64,000 nucleotides of DNA, taken from NCBI GenBank assembly GCA_900239685.1, contig OENT01000077.1:1-64000 (forward strand), in the 5' to 3' direction. The notes below the pieces were generated by a model, which searched no databases, was not told the origin of the DNA, and saw nothing but the letters and a program-made list of their open reading frames with translations. This stretch comes from Rotaria macrura (lineage: Eukaryota; Rotifera; Eurotatoria; Philodinida; Philodinidae). This document shows positions 23,308 to 37,766 of this stretch, one piece after another. The first letter of the stretch is position 1. Each line of letters opens with the position of its first letter. Position numbers and translations under genes: made by a program.

Positions 23308-26300
23308 ATGGGTAAAAAGAATCGTGAGAACAATGTAACAATTAAGACATCACCTGTCAAGCGTCAGCAAGATCAAACCTTTGAATATTTAACTAAAACA
23401 TTCAATCGTAAAGATGGACCCATTCAGGTTTTAATGTTCATTTGATAATAAATGCGAATTTCCTTTTGCTTTTCGTTGTATAAAGTCTATGTGTGATATT
23501 ACTCGACCACATGTGGATTCATTCAATTGGATGTTGAAAGAAGGTTTAATGAAAGCTGCTAGTGTAAATGGAAAAAAAATATCTTTTTCTCATTTAATTA
23601 GACTTATAATTTTTAATTTCCTAGAGTATTCTACCATTAGAATTTGAAACAAATACGAAATTACGAGTTAAATTGAAGTTTGTTGTAAGTATATCATGGT
23701 TTTCTTTTCTCGTCAACAGCAAAGAAAGGAATTCCTTTTGTTTTTCAAGAGTTTGGAAATAGCTCGACCTAAAGTAAAAGTTATTGCTGGTGCCAATCGA
23801 CTTAGCCACTATGTCTATCCTGCTGAAGTATATTTATTCTAAATAGATGAATAGTATTCATGATATCTAGTATCGGTTTCTTCTAGGCACGTATGGGTAA
23901 AAGTACTTATTCCGGAACGTTACATGCTCGTATACATGCTGAGGTTTTTGATCAAAACGGTAAATTAATTGGACGCGAATCATATGATCGAAATCTTGGT
24001 TTCATACCAGTAATGGTTCGAGTATGGATTTAAATGATATGAAAATTTTGGTTTTATAAAAACTTAGAGAACGATATATCTTCTTCTAGAGTGATGCATG
24101 CAATTTAGCAAATATGAATACAAAAGAATTATGTTCTAAATATGAGGAGCCCAATGAAAATGGTGGTTATTTCGTAGTGAAAGGATACGAACGTATTTTA
24201 CGTTTATTAACGATGACAAGACGAAATTACGTCAGTAAAAATTTACGTAAGATATTTGATTAAGTTCTATCTCGGATTTTTTTTTAGCCTATGGCAATGT
24301 CTCGTGGACGTTGGCGTCAGCGTGGTCCTGGCTTCACTGATCGTGGTCTTCAAATTCGTTGTTTATCAGATGATCAACGAGGCGTTGTAAGTTGATGATC
24401 TAATGAGAAAAAAAACTAGTTTCATGACTTTGAGAATTTGATATTCCAATAAAGACTGGGTTATTCATGAGGAGTTCTCGTCCTATAGTTTTATGAGCGA
24501 TTGTAAATAAAACAATAAATGTTTCCTAAGTTAATTCTAATATAAGATATGTTTGCTAATTTACTATTCTTACCCTACGAACTACCTGTTGATGGCTGGA
24601 CTTGCGCTTCTTTGAATATAAAACCAGTACTAATAATGCATTGTGAGAAAAGTATCGACTTCTACTTTAGATATTTTATTAAAAAAAACAAATTTGAAAC
24701 AAAAAGGGAATTTTATCGAAATGAAATCATGAATCTTATTCCTCACTTCTTAAATTACAATATTTCGATCTGAAATCATTTCTATGCGTACGCAGCTATT
24801 TGAAAAAGAAGATTCTTTTCCTCTCGTTTACAACTTGGTACAATGTGAGACTACATAAAGGCACATATATTTCACATAACTTTATAAGTATCTCTGAAAC
24901 AAGGGAAAAATTACAAACCTGTTATTTTAATCGTTCAAGAAGAATTACATGAAATTTTTATTTCACCAGTGGATACGATCCTCCTGATTTTTTTTTCTTC
25001 TATACTCTTATGCAGATATTTCCTAATTACTCGTTAGTACATGTTCACCGAACGGAATCATCATTTCTTTTACTTAATTCTCCATCTAAACAGACTTTAA
25101 CTAGTACGATGATCAATGTGATATAGACTTGTCATGAAGTGGATACCATTTACATTCAATTGAGCTAATCATTTTTCTTCGAATGAATATTGTGTTACTG
25201 AGAAAATTCTATCTAGTGTGAATTTTGACCAATTCTACGAGGTCAAACTTGACAACATCATAATATTTGTAGAGAAACGAAAGTAATCAAAACGTTTTTT
25301 TTTGAATAGGAAAATACACTTCATTATCTTGATACCGGTGCAATTACATTAGCTTTTATGTATCGCAAAGAAATGTATTTCATTCCTGTTGTTATGATTC
25401 TCAAGGTAATACTGACTATTTACTAATTCGAAACATTAATTTATATCGATATTTTTTCTAGATGTTAGCCGATGATAACACATCTGATCATGAAATTCAT
25501 GCAAATCTCATGCGTGGTACTTATAAAAACAATAGTGCTTTTGATAAGTAAGAGACAAAAAACTAGTTAGTTTGAAAATTATTGGATTATTTTTTTTTTC
25601 ATTTTTGCTTAGTAATATTAAATACATGCTTCGTCAATTACAAAAAACCTACTGGTGTGAACAACCATTAATAACACGTCAATCTATAATTGATTATGTT
25701 GGTTCACACTTTCGTACACGTTTACAACGACCTGCATGGCATACAAATGCTGATGTTGCTCGATATTTAATTGATAATTATATATTAATTCATTTGAAAA
25801 ATGATAAAGCCAAATTTAATATGTTAATGTTAGTAGTTTGTTGTAATATATTTGACTTAAGATTTCAACTGAATGTCTTTATTTAGATTTATGATGCGTA
25901 AACTTTTTTCATATGTACGTGATGAATGTAAAGCTGAAGATCAAGATGCACCATCTATGCATGAACTTCTTCTGCCTGGCCATGTTTATTTAGCATTACT
26001 TTCAGTAAATAATCTAACATATTAATTTGGTTTGATATATAAGAAAGCATATTTCTTTTTTTTTTCTTACAGGAACGATTAGACACATGGCTGATATCAT
26101 TACGTGAAACATTTTTAAAATTAAATAAAAGTAGTAAAACATCAAACGATGCATCGATAACTACAAGTGCGTAAGTGTATTTATTTCATTTCAAACATAT
26201 TTTGTCTTTGGCTGTCTTTTTTTTCCTCAATATTCATTTATAGGACTTCGTCTAGCAATGGATACCATTGATAAAGATCAAATAGCTAAAGCTTTCGAAC

Positions 26301-29300
26301 ACTTTTTAGCTACTGGTAATCTTAATTCAAAAACGAATCTTGGCCTACGACAGGTTAGTATTTGCTTATTAAAGGATAGTGCGATATCCATCTTTTGGAT
26401 TATCTCTCTTGAATTCTATTCTTGTTGCAACACATGATTATTCAAGAATTCGAATAACGGTATCGAAAAGAATACATCACAACTTCTAATTAGGTTACTG
26501 AGTACACGTTGTTACTCGATAGTTTCTCTAGAAGTAAAATCTTACTAATTTATTTCGAATGGATTTATTCTAAGAAACTTTATTATTAGATGTAGAAAAA
26601 CTATTCTTCTTGATTTTAGACGAATTTAATGTTTGTTAAAAAAACAATATCGATTGATAAACACAATTATTTTGTCGCTTAGTTACATTCAATTGTTGAA
26701 ATGTATATAGAACTGCAAGATTTTTGAGTTTCAGAAAAGAGAAGAGTACTATATCGTGAACTTTCGTTGGCAGAAAGCATCCTATCAGAATACATGTTAG
26801 AAGCAAGAAAGAGCTTCCCATTATTGCATACTAATAGAAATAATCTTAAACAAGAAAATGCTTACTTCTGTCTTACTATTGCATCGAGTTATACCAATTC
26901 ATTGAATGAATGTCTAAAATCTATCACAGAATGTTGATGGATACTCGAATACTGTAGAAAATTGCAAGGTCGAGGCACTTCAAATATGTTTGTAATTTCT
27001 TTTCTCACATATTTCTATTAAGATCAAATTCATAAAATGTTCCTCGTTCTCATTACATTGAACACAGTATGATTTATACTAATATTTTGAAAGAAGTCAA
27101 TCGAAAGTTATACCTCGAATAATTAACTTCATTGAATACTAAGTCATTATACTAAAATCATCGCATGAACCAGCAAGTTGATATCGAATTGAGAAAACTT
27201 TTTTTTTGTTCATTTAGACGAGTGGTTTTTCGATAATTGCGGAACGCTTGAATATTCTGCGATTCATATCACATTTTCGTTCAGTTCATCGTGGTGATGC
27301 ATTTACCGAAGCTAAAACTACATCAGTTCGAAAATTACTTCCCGAAGCGTGGGGTTTTCTATGTGCTGTTCACACTCCTGATGGTTCTCTTTGCGGTTTA
27401 CTTAACCATCTATGTATGACATGTCAAGTAACACAAGATACAACAACTAATACATCAACTGAAGCTCTCATTGATACACTACTTTCATATGGTATGCGAC
27501 GTACACCGCCAGTTGATATTGAAAGCTATGATGTTATCATTGATGGACAAGTTGTAGGGTACGTAAAGTTCCATGTTTAATTATCGTAATAGTAAAAGAT
27601 TTTTTCTCTGCAGATTTATCGATGACAATCGAGCATCATTAATTACTGCTCAACTTCGTTATGATAAAGTAACTGGAACTCGTCGTCGTTCTGGTGTATC
27701 CGAATATTTGGAAATTGTTTTAATACCTAAAGAACCTCATGGTTTATATACACTTTATCCTGGTTTGTTCATATTTTCGACACCAGCTCGAATGATACGA
27801 CCAGTTATGAATCTAATATCGAGAACAACGGAATATATTGGTACATTTGAACAAATTTATCTTGGAATATGTATAACCCATGATGAATTTATACCAGGCG
27901 TAAGAAGATTTGTTTTTTTTCTTAAACTATGAAACTATTCACATGTTTATTCAGTACACAACTCATCAAGAATTAGAACAATACAATTTCTTATCGATAA
28001 CAGCCAATTTAACACCATTTAGTGAATATAATCAATCACCACGTAATATGTATCAGTGTCAAATGGGTAAACAAACAATGGGTACACCATCATTAGCATA
28101 TAGAAAACGAAATGATAATAAATTATACTATATTACGACACCACAAGCACCTCTTGTACGAACACGTGCCTATAATCAATATGCACTTGATGATTATGCT
28201 ATGGGTACAAATGCGATTGTTGCTGTATTGTCGTATACGGTAAATGAATATAAAACAAATAAAATCTAGCTAGGAAAAAGAACCTTTGTTATTGATAATA
28301 GGGATATGATATGGAAGATGCTATGGTGATAAATAAAAGTTCAATTGAACGAGGTTTTGGTCATGGTGCTATTTATGCGTCTGAAGTAGGATTTTGCTCG
28401 CTTTTGTATGAAATCAATCTACATATATACATACATGTCTTGTAACATATTTTCTAGCTGATTGATCTACAAGAACTAGTGACTGATAAACTTGATCAAG
28501 GGAAGCATCAACTTATTTTTTGTAAGTACATCTTTTATGTTCACGGCGTAGAAAGCAATCTTATGACGATATTGTTTTTATCATTTTTTTCTAGCATTAG
28601 ATACGAAAAATCCACATTGGCGACATTTAGACGCTGATGGTTTGCCTGTTATTGGTTCAACTATACAGCCTGATGAAGTTCTTTGTTGCTACTTGAATAC
28701 ATTAACACAAGAATACAAAACAGTACGATTTCATAAAAAGGAACCAGCTTACATTATGTCAGTTACACTAGTTGGCGATGAAGAGGGCAAATCATTGAAG
28801 TCAAAAGCATGGATTATGTATCGAATTATGGTAAAATCTTGAATTTATGATTATTTAACATCTACTTGTTTTGATTAATCACACTCGACAACTTTGACCG
28901 AGTATAGATTTAGAACTTTGACCCTATCAAGAGTAAAGTCTCGATGAAAAAAAAAAGAAGTTCTATCTTTTCGCATTATTGCAAGAAAAATTTAACTATT
29001 CATCAAAAGCTATTAATTCGAAGTTCAACGAGCATAATTATCTTCGTGGAATTAAATAATTTTGAATTTAACCTTGGATCATCAGGTAAAATCTTAAAGT
29101 ACTCCAATCATCAATGCATAAAAACAAACAGACAAGAAGGATCATTCATTTTCTCAGCAACTATTCACTTTCGAATAGACTATTTGGTGAACATTTTCAA
29201 AGGATAGATCAACTCGACCACCTTCAGAATTATTCTGATCGCTTTTGTACCATATTTTACAGATATTTTTAATTCTATTTTAGCGTACACCTATAATTGG

Positions 29301-30222
29301 TGATAAATTTTCCTCACGTCACGGTCAAAAAGGTGTTTGTTCACGTTTGTATCCAGCTGAAGATTTACCATTTACAGAGTCAGGTCTTGTACCTGATATT
29401 ATATTCAATCCACATGGTTTTCCATCTCGTATGACAATTGGTATGTTATTAGAATTTATGGCAGGAAAGTCAGCTGTTTTGCACGGTTTATCTCATGATG
29501 GCACACCATTTCAATTCAATGATGATTATCCAGCTGTAGATTACTATGGAAAATTATTAAAAGCTGGTTAGGAAAAACGACAGTTAATTATGAGTTATAT
29601 TTTAACTTTGTTTAATTTCTTGTTTTTCTCAATTATTTAGCTGGCTTTAGTTATTATGGAACAGAATCGATGTATAGTGGCACAACGGGTCTTCAATTTG
29701 AAGTTGATATATTTATTGGTGTCGTTTTTTATCAACGTCTTCGACATTTAGTCAGTGATAAATTTCAAGTAAGAAAAATGATTCCATGCAAATTCAAGAA
29801 ATAAATCGATCAATTTCTATTTATGAACAATAAAATAGGTTCGTACAACTGGCCCAGTCGATGCGTTAACAAATCAACCAGTCAAAGGTCGCCGTCGTGA
29901 AGGTGGTATACGTGTCGGTGAAATGGAACGTGACGCATTACTTGGCCATGGTGTAGCTGGTATTCTACTTGATCGTCTTCTACATTGTTCAGATGAAACA
30001 CGTGCATATATATGTACACGATGTGGTTCACTATTGTCACTAGTTAAAACTAGAATTGGATATGTATGCCGATATTGTTGTGGCTCATCAACGAATACTG
30101 TACAACGTGTGACCATACCATATGTATTACAATATCTTGTTGCTGAACTTGCGTCTGTTGGTATTAAAGCACATTTTGATACACATTCAGTTGTTCGAAA
30201 TTTCGTTATGTCTTCCCAATGA
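23308..30222 (+). CDS. POLR1B: DNA-directed RNA polymerase I subunit 2 (RPA135)
   Basis: This is the second-largest catalytic subunit of the nucleolar polymerase that transcribes pre-rRNA. I reconstruct 22 exons (23308-23427, 23486-23563, 23625-23684, 23750-23827, 23887-24021, 24090-24230, 24288-24386, 25310-25405, 25462-25547, 25613-25828, 25887-26004, 26073-26166, 26244-26353, 27218-27558, 27614-27899, 27955-28239, 28302-28385, 28458-28521, 28595-28830, 29284-29566, 29641-29768, 29839-30222), all GT-AG and phase-compatible, giving 1,173 residues (human about 1,135). Beta-subunit hallmarks are present: [10 protein letters not shown] near the start, [61 protein letters not shown] (active-site region), [38 protein letters not shown], and a C-terminal zinc site (C1105, C1108, C1123, C1126). 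[16 protein letters not shown] and the overall pattern match Pol I rather than Pol II or III. Two introns are long (24387-25309, 26354-27217); the rest are mostly about 50-75 nt. The frame is intact. Poly(A) signal near 30239. Confidence 0.96.
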
Positions 30223-33200
30223 GATAGCCATTTGGAAAATAAATAAAAATGTTTTGTTGTTGAAATCGATGAATTTTTCAATTTTTATCGAATTCTAAAT
30301 GAAAAATTACAATCAACAGGATTGACTTGATACAATTGCATGACTTGTTGGATGGAAAAAACAAATTATTTTTGAACTTGAAAAGTGCTCACGAGATATA
30401 AAAATAAAATATTAGAAATAATTCTGTTTTTGTGAAGCTACTAATTTATCATTTGATGGCACAAAATGACGGTCACTTTGGAAAAGTGCGCTAATATTTG
30501 AGTTGGGACAATGAATCATTGCGATTCAAGATAATAATAGGATAATATACATATTTCAAGTCTCATGAAATTTAATCAAAAAATGATGGTATTATAAGTA
30601 TCTGTTTATTTGATGGATATGAATGAAAATTTTTAGTCGCGGTGTACATCGTTTAGCTATTGTTATAAGTAATGAAAATGGCAATTCTAAATTGATCAAA
30701 CTTCTGTCAATATTTACTTCATTGAGAAGTGCTATAGCTCAAACAATTAAAATATTATTTCAATTAAATAGTGACAATCGAAACTTCTACTTGAAAAATA
30801 ATTATTTAGTGTGCTGAACTCTAGGTGTACAAGTAAAGATAATTAGGGATCAGTAGGTAAAAATTACCAAAGAAATATATAGTCAGTTATATATTGGTGG
30901 TAAAATTCACATCTACGAAAAGTTGATTTATGAAAATGGAGTAGCATCCGATGATGTTGATAAGACTCATTGGTCCGTTTGTATACATTCTTCACATAGA
31001 TTTGAAATTGTCAGAAAACTTTAAAATATAAGTGTTCTTGTTGTTATAATTGTAACAGTATGTTTTTGAATTTCGCGTGTTTTTCTTCACGTTCTTTTCG
31101 AAATTAAAGCTGATAGAGTAAGCAATACTTTAAAATTGTTCCAAGCTAATGTAAACGTTAAGTTTGTCGATGCAAGTGACGAAATTTTTTCTGATGCTGC
31201 TACAATAGTAATTGAATCGGGTCTTTGTGTTATATTTGATACCATATTTGGATCTCGAAAAAAAACCCTTGTGAGAAATTATTTCTGATTATACATGATC
31301 TGTCTACATATGCACCATTGTTTCATTGGCTAGACTTATCTTTTCATTTCGTTATTACTTTCTAGTATTTATACTATTGATCAATGCCATATTTAATAAC
31401 GATAAAATTATGGAAATACCAAAATATCGTGCTGAACCATCCCGATAATCTGCTGAGAAGTGTTCAAAACAAGTTTTTATATACATGAATACCGATAATC
31501 GTTTATTTTATCTGTATAGTGAAAATTGGTCTCTTTACAATTGCCAATCTATGCAAAATGTCGAATATTTGTGATGAGCATTTACAATTTGATTAAAAGG
31601 TCTATTTAGAAGTGTCATCAAGAAGTCGAGGTACAATATTTATAATAGGATTTTTTGGTTTCTTGTTTTTCAATAGAACGTCCTGCATTAGTATTCATCG
31701 TTGCCTTTGTTCTCATGAACACAATTATGTTTAGTATTGATCGTTGTCGATGATGATTGGAAACTCATAAACAAAAGTATTTATGAATAAGCTTGGCCAG
31801 ATAGAATAATTTTCATGAATGTGAAAAATACTAATGAATTTATCTTCATCTTCATTCATCATTAAGTGAATCTTCAATCTCATTTAGCTTCTTCTGCCTG
31901 ATCAACTACAATCTAGTTTTCAATATTAAATTGAATCGTAGTTAACATGATACGAAACCATTTGAACCTACATATATATATCGTCGTCTTATATGGCATC
32001 GAAATAAACGAAAGTAACTGTTATATCATTAGAAATAATAGGGAGAAAATATTTGTAATGATCGTGAGAAATTAACACAATTACTGTAACATTGAACACG
32101 CCCTGAAGTAAAGCCCAATCACATTCGATCAATTAAAATAAACTGGATCTGAATTTTATCGTCTTTACATAGATACACTCTTAACTTTCAGAAAACACAA
32201 TTCACTTTCACGATCAATATCGTTTCTTCCATTGCAATTTGTTACGCATATATATATGTGTGTGTGTATTTTAATATTGCCGATCAGCAACAATATTCTT
32301 GTAAACGTTCATTTACAAGATAAGATTTTCTAGTCTTCTATTCCATTTATGAACCAACTGAATATGTATGTAGATACATATGTTAGTATCAATCAGCAAT
32401 TTAGTCTGATATCATCTTCGTTTAAAGTTTAATCGACTCTCTCGATACATTTTGAGTTGGGATCATTCTTGGTGGAATGTGTTGAAACAATAATGTTTCA
32501 AGTATTGTAATTATCCATGAAGGAATTAAGCATAAACTCGAAAATAGACAGATAATTTTCCATAAATATGATGATTCTTTAGAAATGTATCCGTAAGTTC
32601 TTGAAAAGCATTTGTATTTTCAAGAATATCATCAGCTTTGCACAATACTCTAAGAAAAAAAACTATTCCTACAACATATATCTATGTTTCAATCGAGCTT
32701 CCGATAATAACTGTTACACCCACTCCAACATTATACTAATCCAAAGGAAGAATCTGACACTGGATGCTAACGTATAAATAAAAATAAATAATTATATATG
32801 TTGTTGTGTTCTTATCAGTGTTTGATCATTTGTAGTAAATTAATGGATTTAATTTTTACTATTAATCAAGATAGAAATGAGAGGATATTCTTCCCATAAG
32901 CAACGCGAAGCGTTTTGGCGCTATATAGTGACATCGCTTATATCGAGTAGTTTTTGTTGTATGTAATTGGTTGTGACATGTAGTAGCGTAAACAAGTTGA
33001 TCGGTTGCAGCATCAAAAGAAAGTTTTGAATGAGTTAAACTGACGTCATTTTTTTAAAATAAAAATCATTCTTACAACATGATTTGAATCAATCTATACA
33101 CGATTATAAGTTGTGATAATATTTAATCGTTGCATAATACAAACTGTCACCAAAATAATCAATTATCAGTAACATTTTACATCTCATCAATCATTTCAAA

Positions 33201-33256
33201 GTGTTGTGACGTTAATCTTCACTAGATTAAATATTTTCAAAAAAAAACAACCATAT
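30223..33256. other. Intergenic with coding relics
   Basis: Apart from the POLR1B 3' end, three plus-strand fragments look protein-like: 30623-30817 (KIFSRGVHRLAIV, reminiscent of a CBS domain), 30857-31024 (VKITKEIYSQLYIGGKIHIY..., no start codon) and about 31072-31288 (...NVNVKFVDASDEIFSDAATIVIE). They are separated by stops and have no good splice sites between them. The rest (31.3-33.2 kb) is AT-rich, with a short TG/TA microsatellite near 32251, and holds no recognised gene. Confidence 0.35.
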
Positions 33257-34853
33257 ATGGATGACAATTTTCTTACTGAGGATATTCTATATTCTACGAA
33301 TCTAATTAATGAAGTTGAAGAATCGAGTGATGTTCTCATCGATTCGACTGACAACAATCTTATTCATCGTTCAGTATCTGACACCGATGCAGAAATTCCA
33401 TTAAATGCAACAAACGAACATATTGCACTGACGAGTAAATTTTTCAATAATTCTCAATTTTCCGATATCCGTCTTCGTGTTGGAACGAAGATTTATTATG
33501 CACATAAATTTATTTTGGCTAAATCAAGTGACGTTTTGGCTACACTTCTCTATTCCCATCATTGGACATCAGAAGAATCAGAAATTTTGCTTGAAGAACA
33601 AGATGAATGTCAGGGTGAAGTTTTCGAAAAGTAAGGCCGATGATTTTCAATCTCTATGCTATTGTTTTTTTTTAAAACAAAATGAATTATTTGTTTTTTA
33701 AATAGATTCCTAAATTTTTTTTATACGGCACAAATAACTCTTCACGAATCAATTGTCATTGGTCTACTATATCTGGCAGATAAATATAATGTACAATCGT
33801 ATGTATATTGATAAGACAAAAAAAATATTGTTTCGAAGTTTCTTTCACTCTTATTCGCTTTTCATCAAATTTTAGGCTTCGCAGCTTATGTGTTCAATAT
33901 ATGATTATGAAAGCTAGAGCACCTTATGTTCGTAATGGTCTCGCTTGGCATCCGGTAGCAAAACAATTTTCTCTTGATAATTTACGTGATGTGTGTTTTA
34001 AAACTGTTGCCTGGAATATGGAATATGTTTTATCGAATAAGAATAAAAATGAATGGCTTCGATGCGAATTCGATTTCGTACGTGATCTTCTATCGACACC
34101 AAATCTTGTTATTACAAACGAATATCGTTTGTATATGTCACTTAGTGATTGGCTTTTTGCACGTTCATCGACAAACGATCTCGTATCATACGCTTGTGAA
34201 CTTTTGCCATTGATACGTTTCTCACAAATGTTACCTATACAGTTGCATCAAATTGAACAATCATTTTTATATAGAAAATTGAACAATCAGCAAATTCAAG
34301 ATATACTCCGACGTTTACTGTGTCAAGCTTATCGTTTCCATACGCTAGCACCATTAGGAAGAGATATTGATAGAACAGAATTTGCACCATTGGACTGGTA
34401 TCTGCCACGAGAATATACAGAAATGAATATAACGTAAATAGAGAATTTCGATGTCTTGTCCAACTGTAAATATTGATTTTTTTATTGACTATATGCTTTA
34501 ATTTCAGTGATCGTGTTGATATTCAGTCAACACTTCGCTTTGGTATCCAAGTTGACGTTCAAACTTGTGCATCGCCAGTTCCATCGGTTGATCGTAATAT
34601 AGATTGGAAGGTTGTTTATCGTAAACGTAGTCATGATAAATGGACATTGAAAGTACATCGACATGATGAATCCAATGAAACTTATGCAAAAGTTACAGCA
34701 ATTATCTATGATTGTGAAAGATGCGTCCTACAAGTTGATCAAGGTGAAACGTTCTTATTTACGGGATCGAATCAATATGATCTTGAAATTATTTTGAATA
34801 ATCCATATGAAGCTAAAGAATTATATCTCCTTATAAAACCTGTTATTTCTTAA
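33257..34853 (+). CDS. BTB/BACK-domain protein, BTBD17-like
   Basis: Four exons, 33257-33630, 33706-33798, 33876-34433, 34508-34853, with 74-77-nt GT-AG introns and matching phases give 456 residues (human BTBD17 about 478). Residues ~66-165 form a BTB/POZ fold (NNSQFSDIRLRVG, YAHKFILAKSSDV, FEKFLNFFYTAQITL, LLYLADKYNV). The BACK region follows (CFKTVAWNMEYVL, LVITNEYRLYMSLSDWL). The C-terminal ~120 residues match the BTBD17 tail (STLRFGIQV ... LYLLIKPV). The vertebrate protein has a signal peptide; none is seen here from ATG 33257 or from the upstream in-frame ATG 33206, so the subcellular location may differ or a 5' exon is missing. BTB domains mediate dimerisation and often couple to cullin-3; no substrate can be inferred. 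Poly(A) signal near 34916. Confidence 0.85.
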
Positions 34854-37604
34854 ATTATTTTTTCTTAGTTCCATTTCTACGTATCAAATTTTCTGGTCAG
34901 ATCAAATCAAATTTTTAATAAAAATCTAGACATCAAATAACAATATGCTTTTAATGAAATAAAAGAAATATACGTAAGACTTAATTGAGAGTATTTCATT
35001 TTGTGAACACGAAACAGTCTCGTAAAAAAAATTAAAAAAAAACTGCATTGCTATTTTAAGAATTTTTCTTTTAGATTTAAATATGAATCTAAAGTTTAGT
35101 TTTTCCATTCTTTTTAAATAAGATACATATGACAATATTCTTGTAAAGATAACAGTTTTCGGTACAGAAAAAAAGCAAGTTATAGAGACTTAAGCGATAT
35201 TTAGTTTAAAATTTTACATCGGATGGGAAATCGTTAGAACAACTATTTAGTATCTATTCTTTTTAAGCCATTGCTTTGCGTGTAACACTCAGTCAAGATT
35301 CATATATCTAGTTTAGAGGAGAGTTTGTAATGTAAAAATCTGATTCTCAAGATTGGATAGTATTTAATATTAATCTCACAGGGACAAAGATGTACACGTA
35401 AAAAAAGATTATATCGATAGAATCCTTGTGTTGTATAAACTTTACTACGTATGTGAAACTTCTATTGCGTCTGGTTAAGATTTTTATCTTATTTTAATTC
35501 TCTTCCATTAGATTTTGAAGTTCAAACAGATAAGAAAATACTTCGTGCATTCTTGTCCATATTTAAAAACCTTCTTAAAAACGTTGATCCTTGAATTTTA
35601 ATGCGTCGGAAGTCTTTGTTAGAGAAAGTCTTTCCACTACAAACAAACGAAACAAAAATCTATAAAAATAATACAGTTAAGAAAACTGAAAATCAGTGAA
35701 AGCTCAGCATATCCTGTTAGATCATACAGTTGAATTTATCGCTAAGCTTTTCATTTTTAAATGGAAGCACAAGTTGCACAAATCTTTCTGTATAGTAATC
35801 TACATTTTGTCTATTGCTGTTTTGACATTTCACACTTTCGATACCTCTTTCCATGCCAAGATTTGACAAGACGTTTTTAAATACTTGCTGCATAGCCGGC
35901 TACTGATTTTAATTTGTGAATCGGTTGCTGATTCTATTTATCTTTGTTTTGTTTTTGTAGAAAATGAATTTTTAATAAAACAGTACATATTAGAAAACTG
36001 ATTCGTCAGTTAACGATTTTTTTCCTTTTTCTAAAGCACAAAAACATATGAGATACGACACTATGCTTGCCAATGAAATAGATGTTGATAGCCTGTTAAA
36101 GTTTTAGTGATCTATGTGATTATTTATACAATATTCTTTTGAATAAAGATTGAAATTGGGTATGATGAGGCATGTCACTTTGTGTCCAACTATTATTTTC
36201 AAATAATTTTTCTTCGATGAGAATTGATTTCTTGATTAATTCAATGCCGAGAAAGTATTTTGCAATTGCATATCAATATATTTCAATGAAAGAGTTTGTT
36301 CAAAATGTATATATTTATGGAGATTTTCGAAACAAATTTCGATCAATCAATTTCTATTCTTATTATTTATCATTCATCAACCAGTCATTCCAACATTATC
36401 GATTGACAAACCACTGGAATTCCTTTAGTTATTAGTTTTATATTAATTATGACAATACTTCAGTACAATTACACATCTCACTCCCATCATGCGTTTCTTA
36501 ATAAGAATCTCTATTGCAGATAGTTCAGAAAGATTCAAATTGTGAACATCGATGCAAGTATTTATGTACCACAAATAGTTCAAAAGAAAAAAGATACATT
36601 TCAAAAGTTCAGTCAAACCTTACTGATTGTTTAGGAATCAATTTAATCAGTATCATGTCCTTATCCGACTGATGTTCTCAAAATTTTGCACATGTTATAT
36701 ATACTTGTTAGAACTTATGAATAGTTCCTAAGTCATTTTTGTGATTGCATAAATAGAAAGACGAATTTCTGCATGATTCAAACTATAGGTTTATTTCGAG
36801 GTTTTAATTCGAATCGTAGTATATAGATTTGATTTATCTAAAAGAAAAATCATCATTTGATGAATCATCAGAATAAAATCCGATTGATATACCATTTCTA
36901 TTCTGCTTTTTTGTCTTGCAAATTATATTTCATGATAGATAAACATGAAAAAACGAGTCGCCGAATCTCATAAATGTCGACATGATTCGTCAATTGACAG
37001 CGAGTCGTTAGTTTTACAGTCAAGATTCAAGTTTTATTCATGAAAATTTTCGAAATTTGGTTCATCTAAAATTGACCAAACCTATGTTTTTCGTTTGGTA
37101 AGAAAACGAATGATCGTATAGATTCTGAGACACGATGAATAATATTCTTGGTGTTTTCGATAACTATTTCTTGACAAACGTTTTTTGGTTTCATATTTCT
37201 AAGAAAAACACACTTTCAAAAACGTAAATAACGTTGATATTGTCAACCAATATGAGCTGCGAACTACATGAAAGATCATGTAGTTTTAGGACATTGAAAT
37301 TAGAATCGTTGATTTTTTTATTGCGTTCGTTTTTATTTTCTTTCTTAACTATCATCAAAGTTTTGAAAACAACCCAGTTGATACAAATTGAATTGAGTCT
37401 ACTCAAAAAACCGTTTTAGTGTTCTTTCGAGGAAAGATTTTAAGCAATCAAGAACAAAATCTTGAACAATATTGACATCAGTGAATTGTTCTTATCAAGA
37501 AAGTCAAAAAGGAAATAAATAGTTTGAACATGAAACTAAACGATAGTGCTTGAAAAGAATGATCAAACGAGCTAGTTATACCGTTTCTTGCATCCAAGGC
37601 AAGC
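34854..37604. other. Intergenic
   Basis: No convincing gene. An 87-codon plus-strand frame at 36172-36435 is aromatic-rich and without known features. A small perfect hairpin, AACTACATG-AAAGAT-CATGTAGTT, lies at 37263-37286. The rest is AT-rich. Confidence 0.35.
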
Positions 37605-37766
37605 CTAATTGTACGATAGAGAATTGATTGATCTGGCCTTGGTACGAAAATGATGGAAATCATTAGGCATCTCTTTTTCATCATTTTCATGGGAATAATG
37701 ACTTTCATCTTGACTTGAAACAAATGATATATTTGAAAAATTTGACTCTTCACGTGCCTCATCTAA
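37605..37766 (-). pseudogene. Coding-like fragment, possible terminal exon
   Basis: The minus strand reads LDEAREESNFSNISFVSSQD, then a stretch rich in Ser, Asp, Glu and His, to a stop at 37605-37607. The composition is that of a real protein, and an acceptor-like ATTAG sits at 37763-37767. No matching upstream exon was found before the phosphatase gene at 38611. It is either the last exon of an unrecognised gene or a relic. Confidence 0.3.

Noticed and set aside
29874..30281. 135-codon minus-strand frame
   Set aside because: Antisense shadow of the last POLR1B exon, which encodes conserved polymerase motifs and the zinc site.
31072..31288. Possible GMP-synthase-like fragment (VKFVDASDEIF)
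   Set aside because: Only a few residues resemble the family and the rest does not follow its known sequence.
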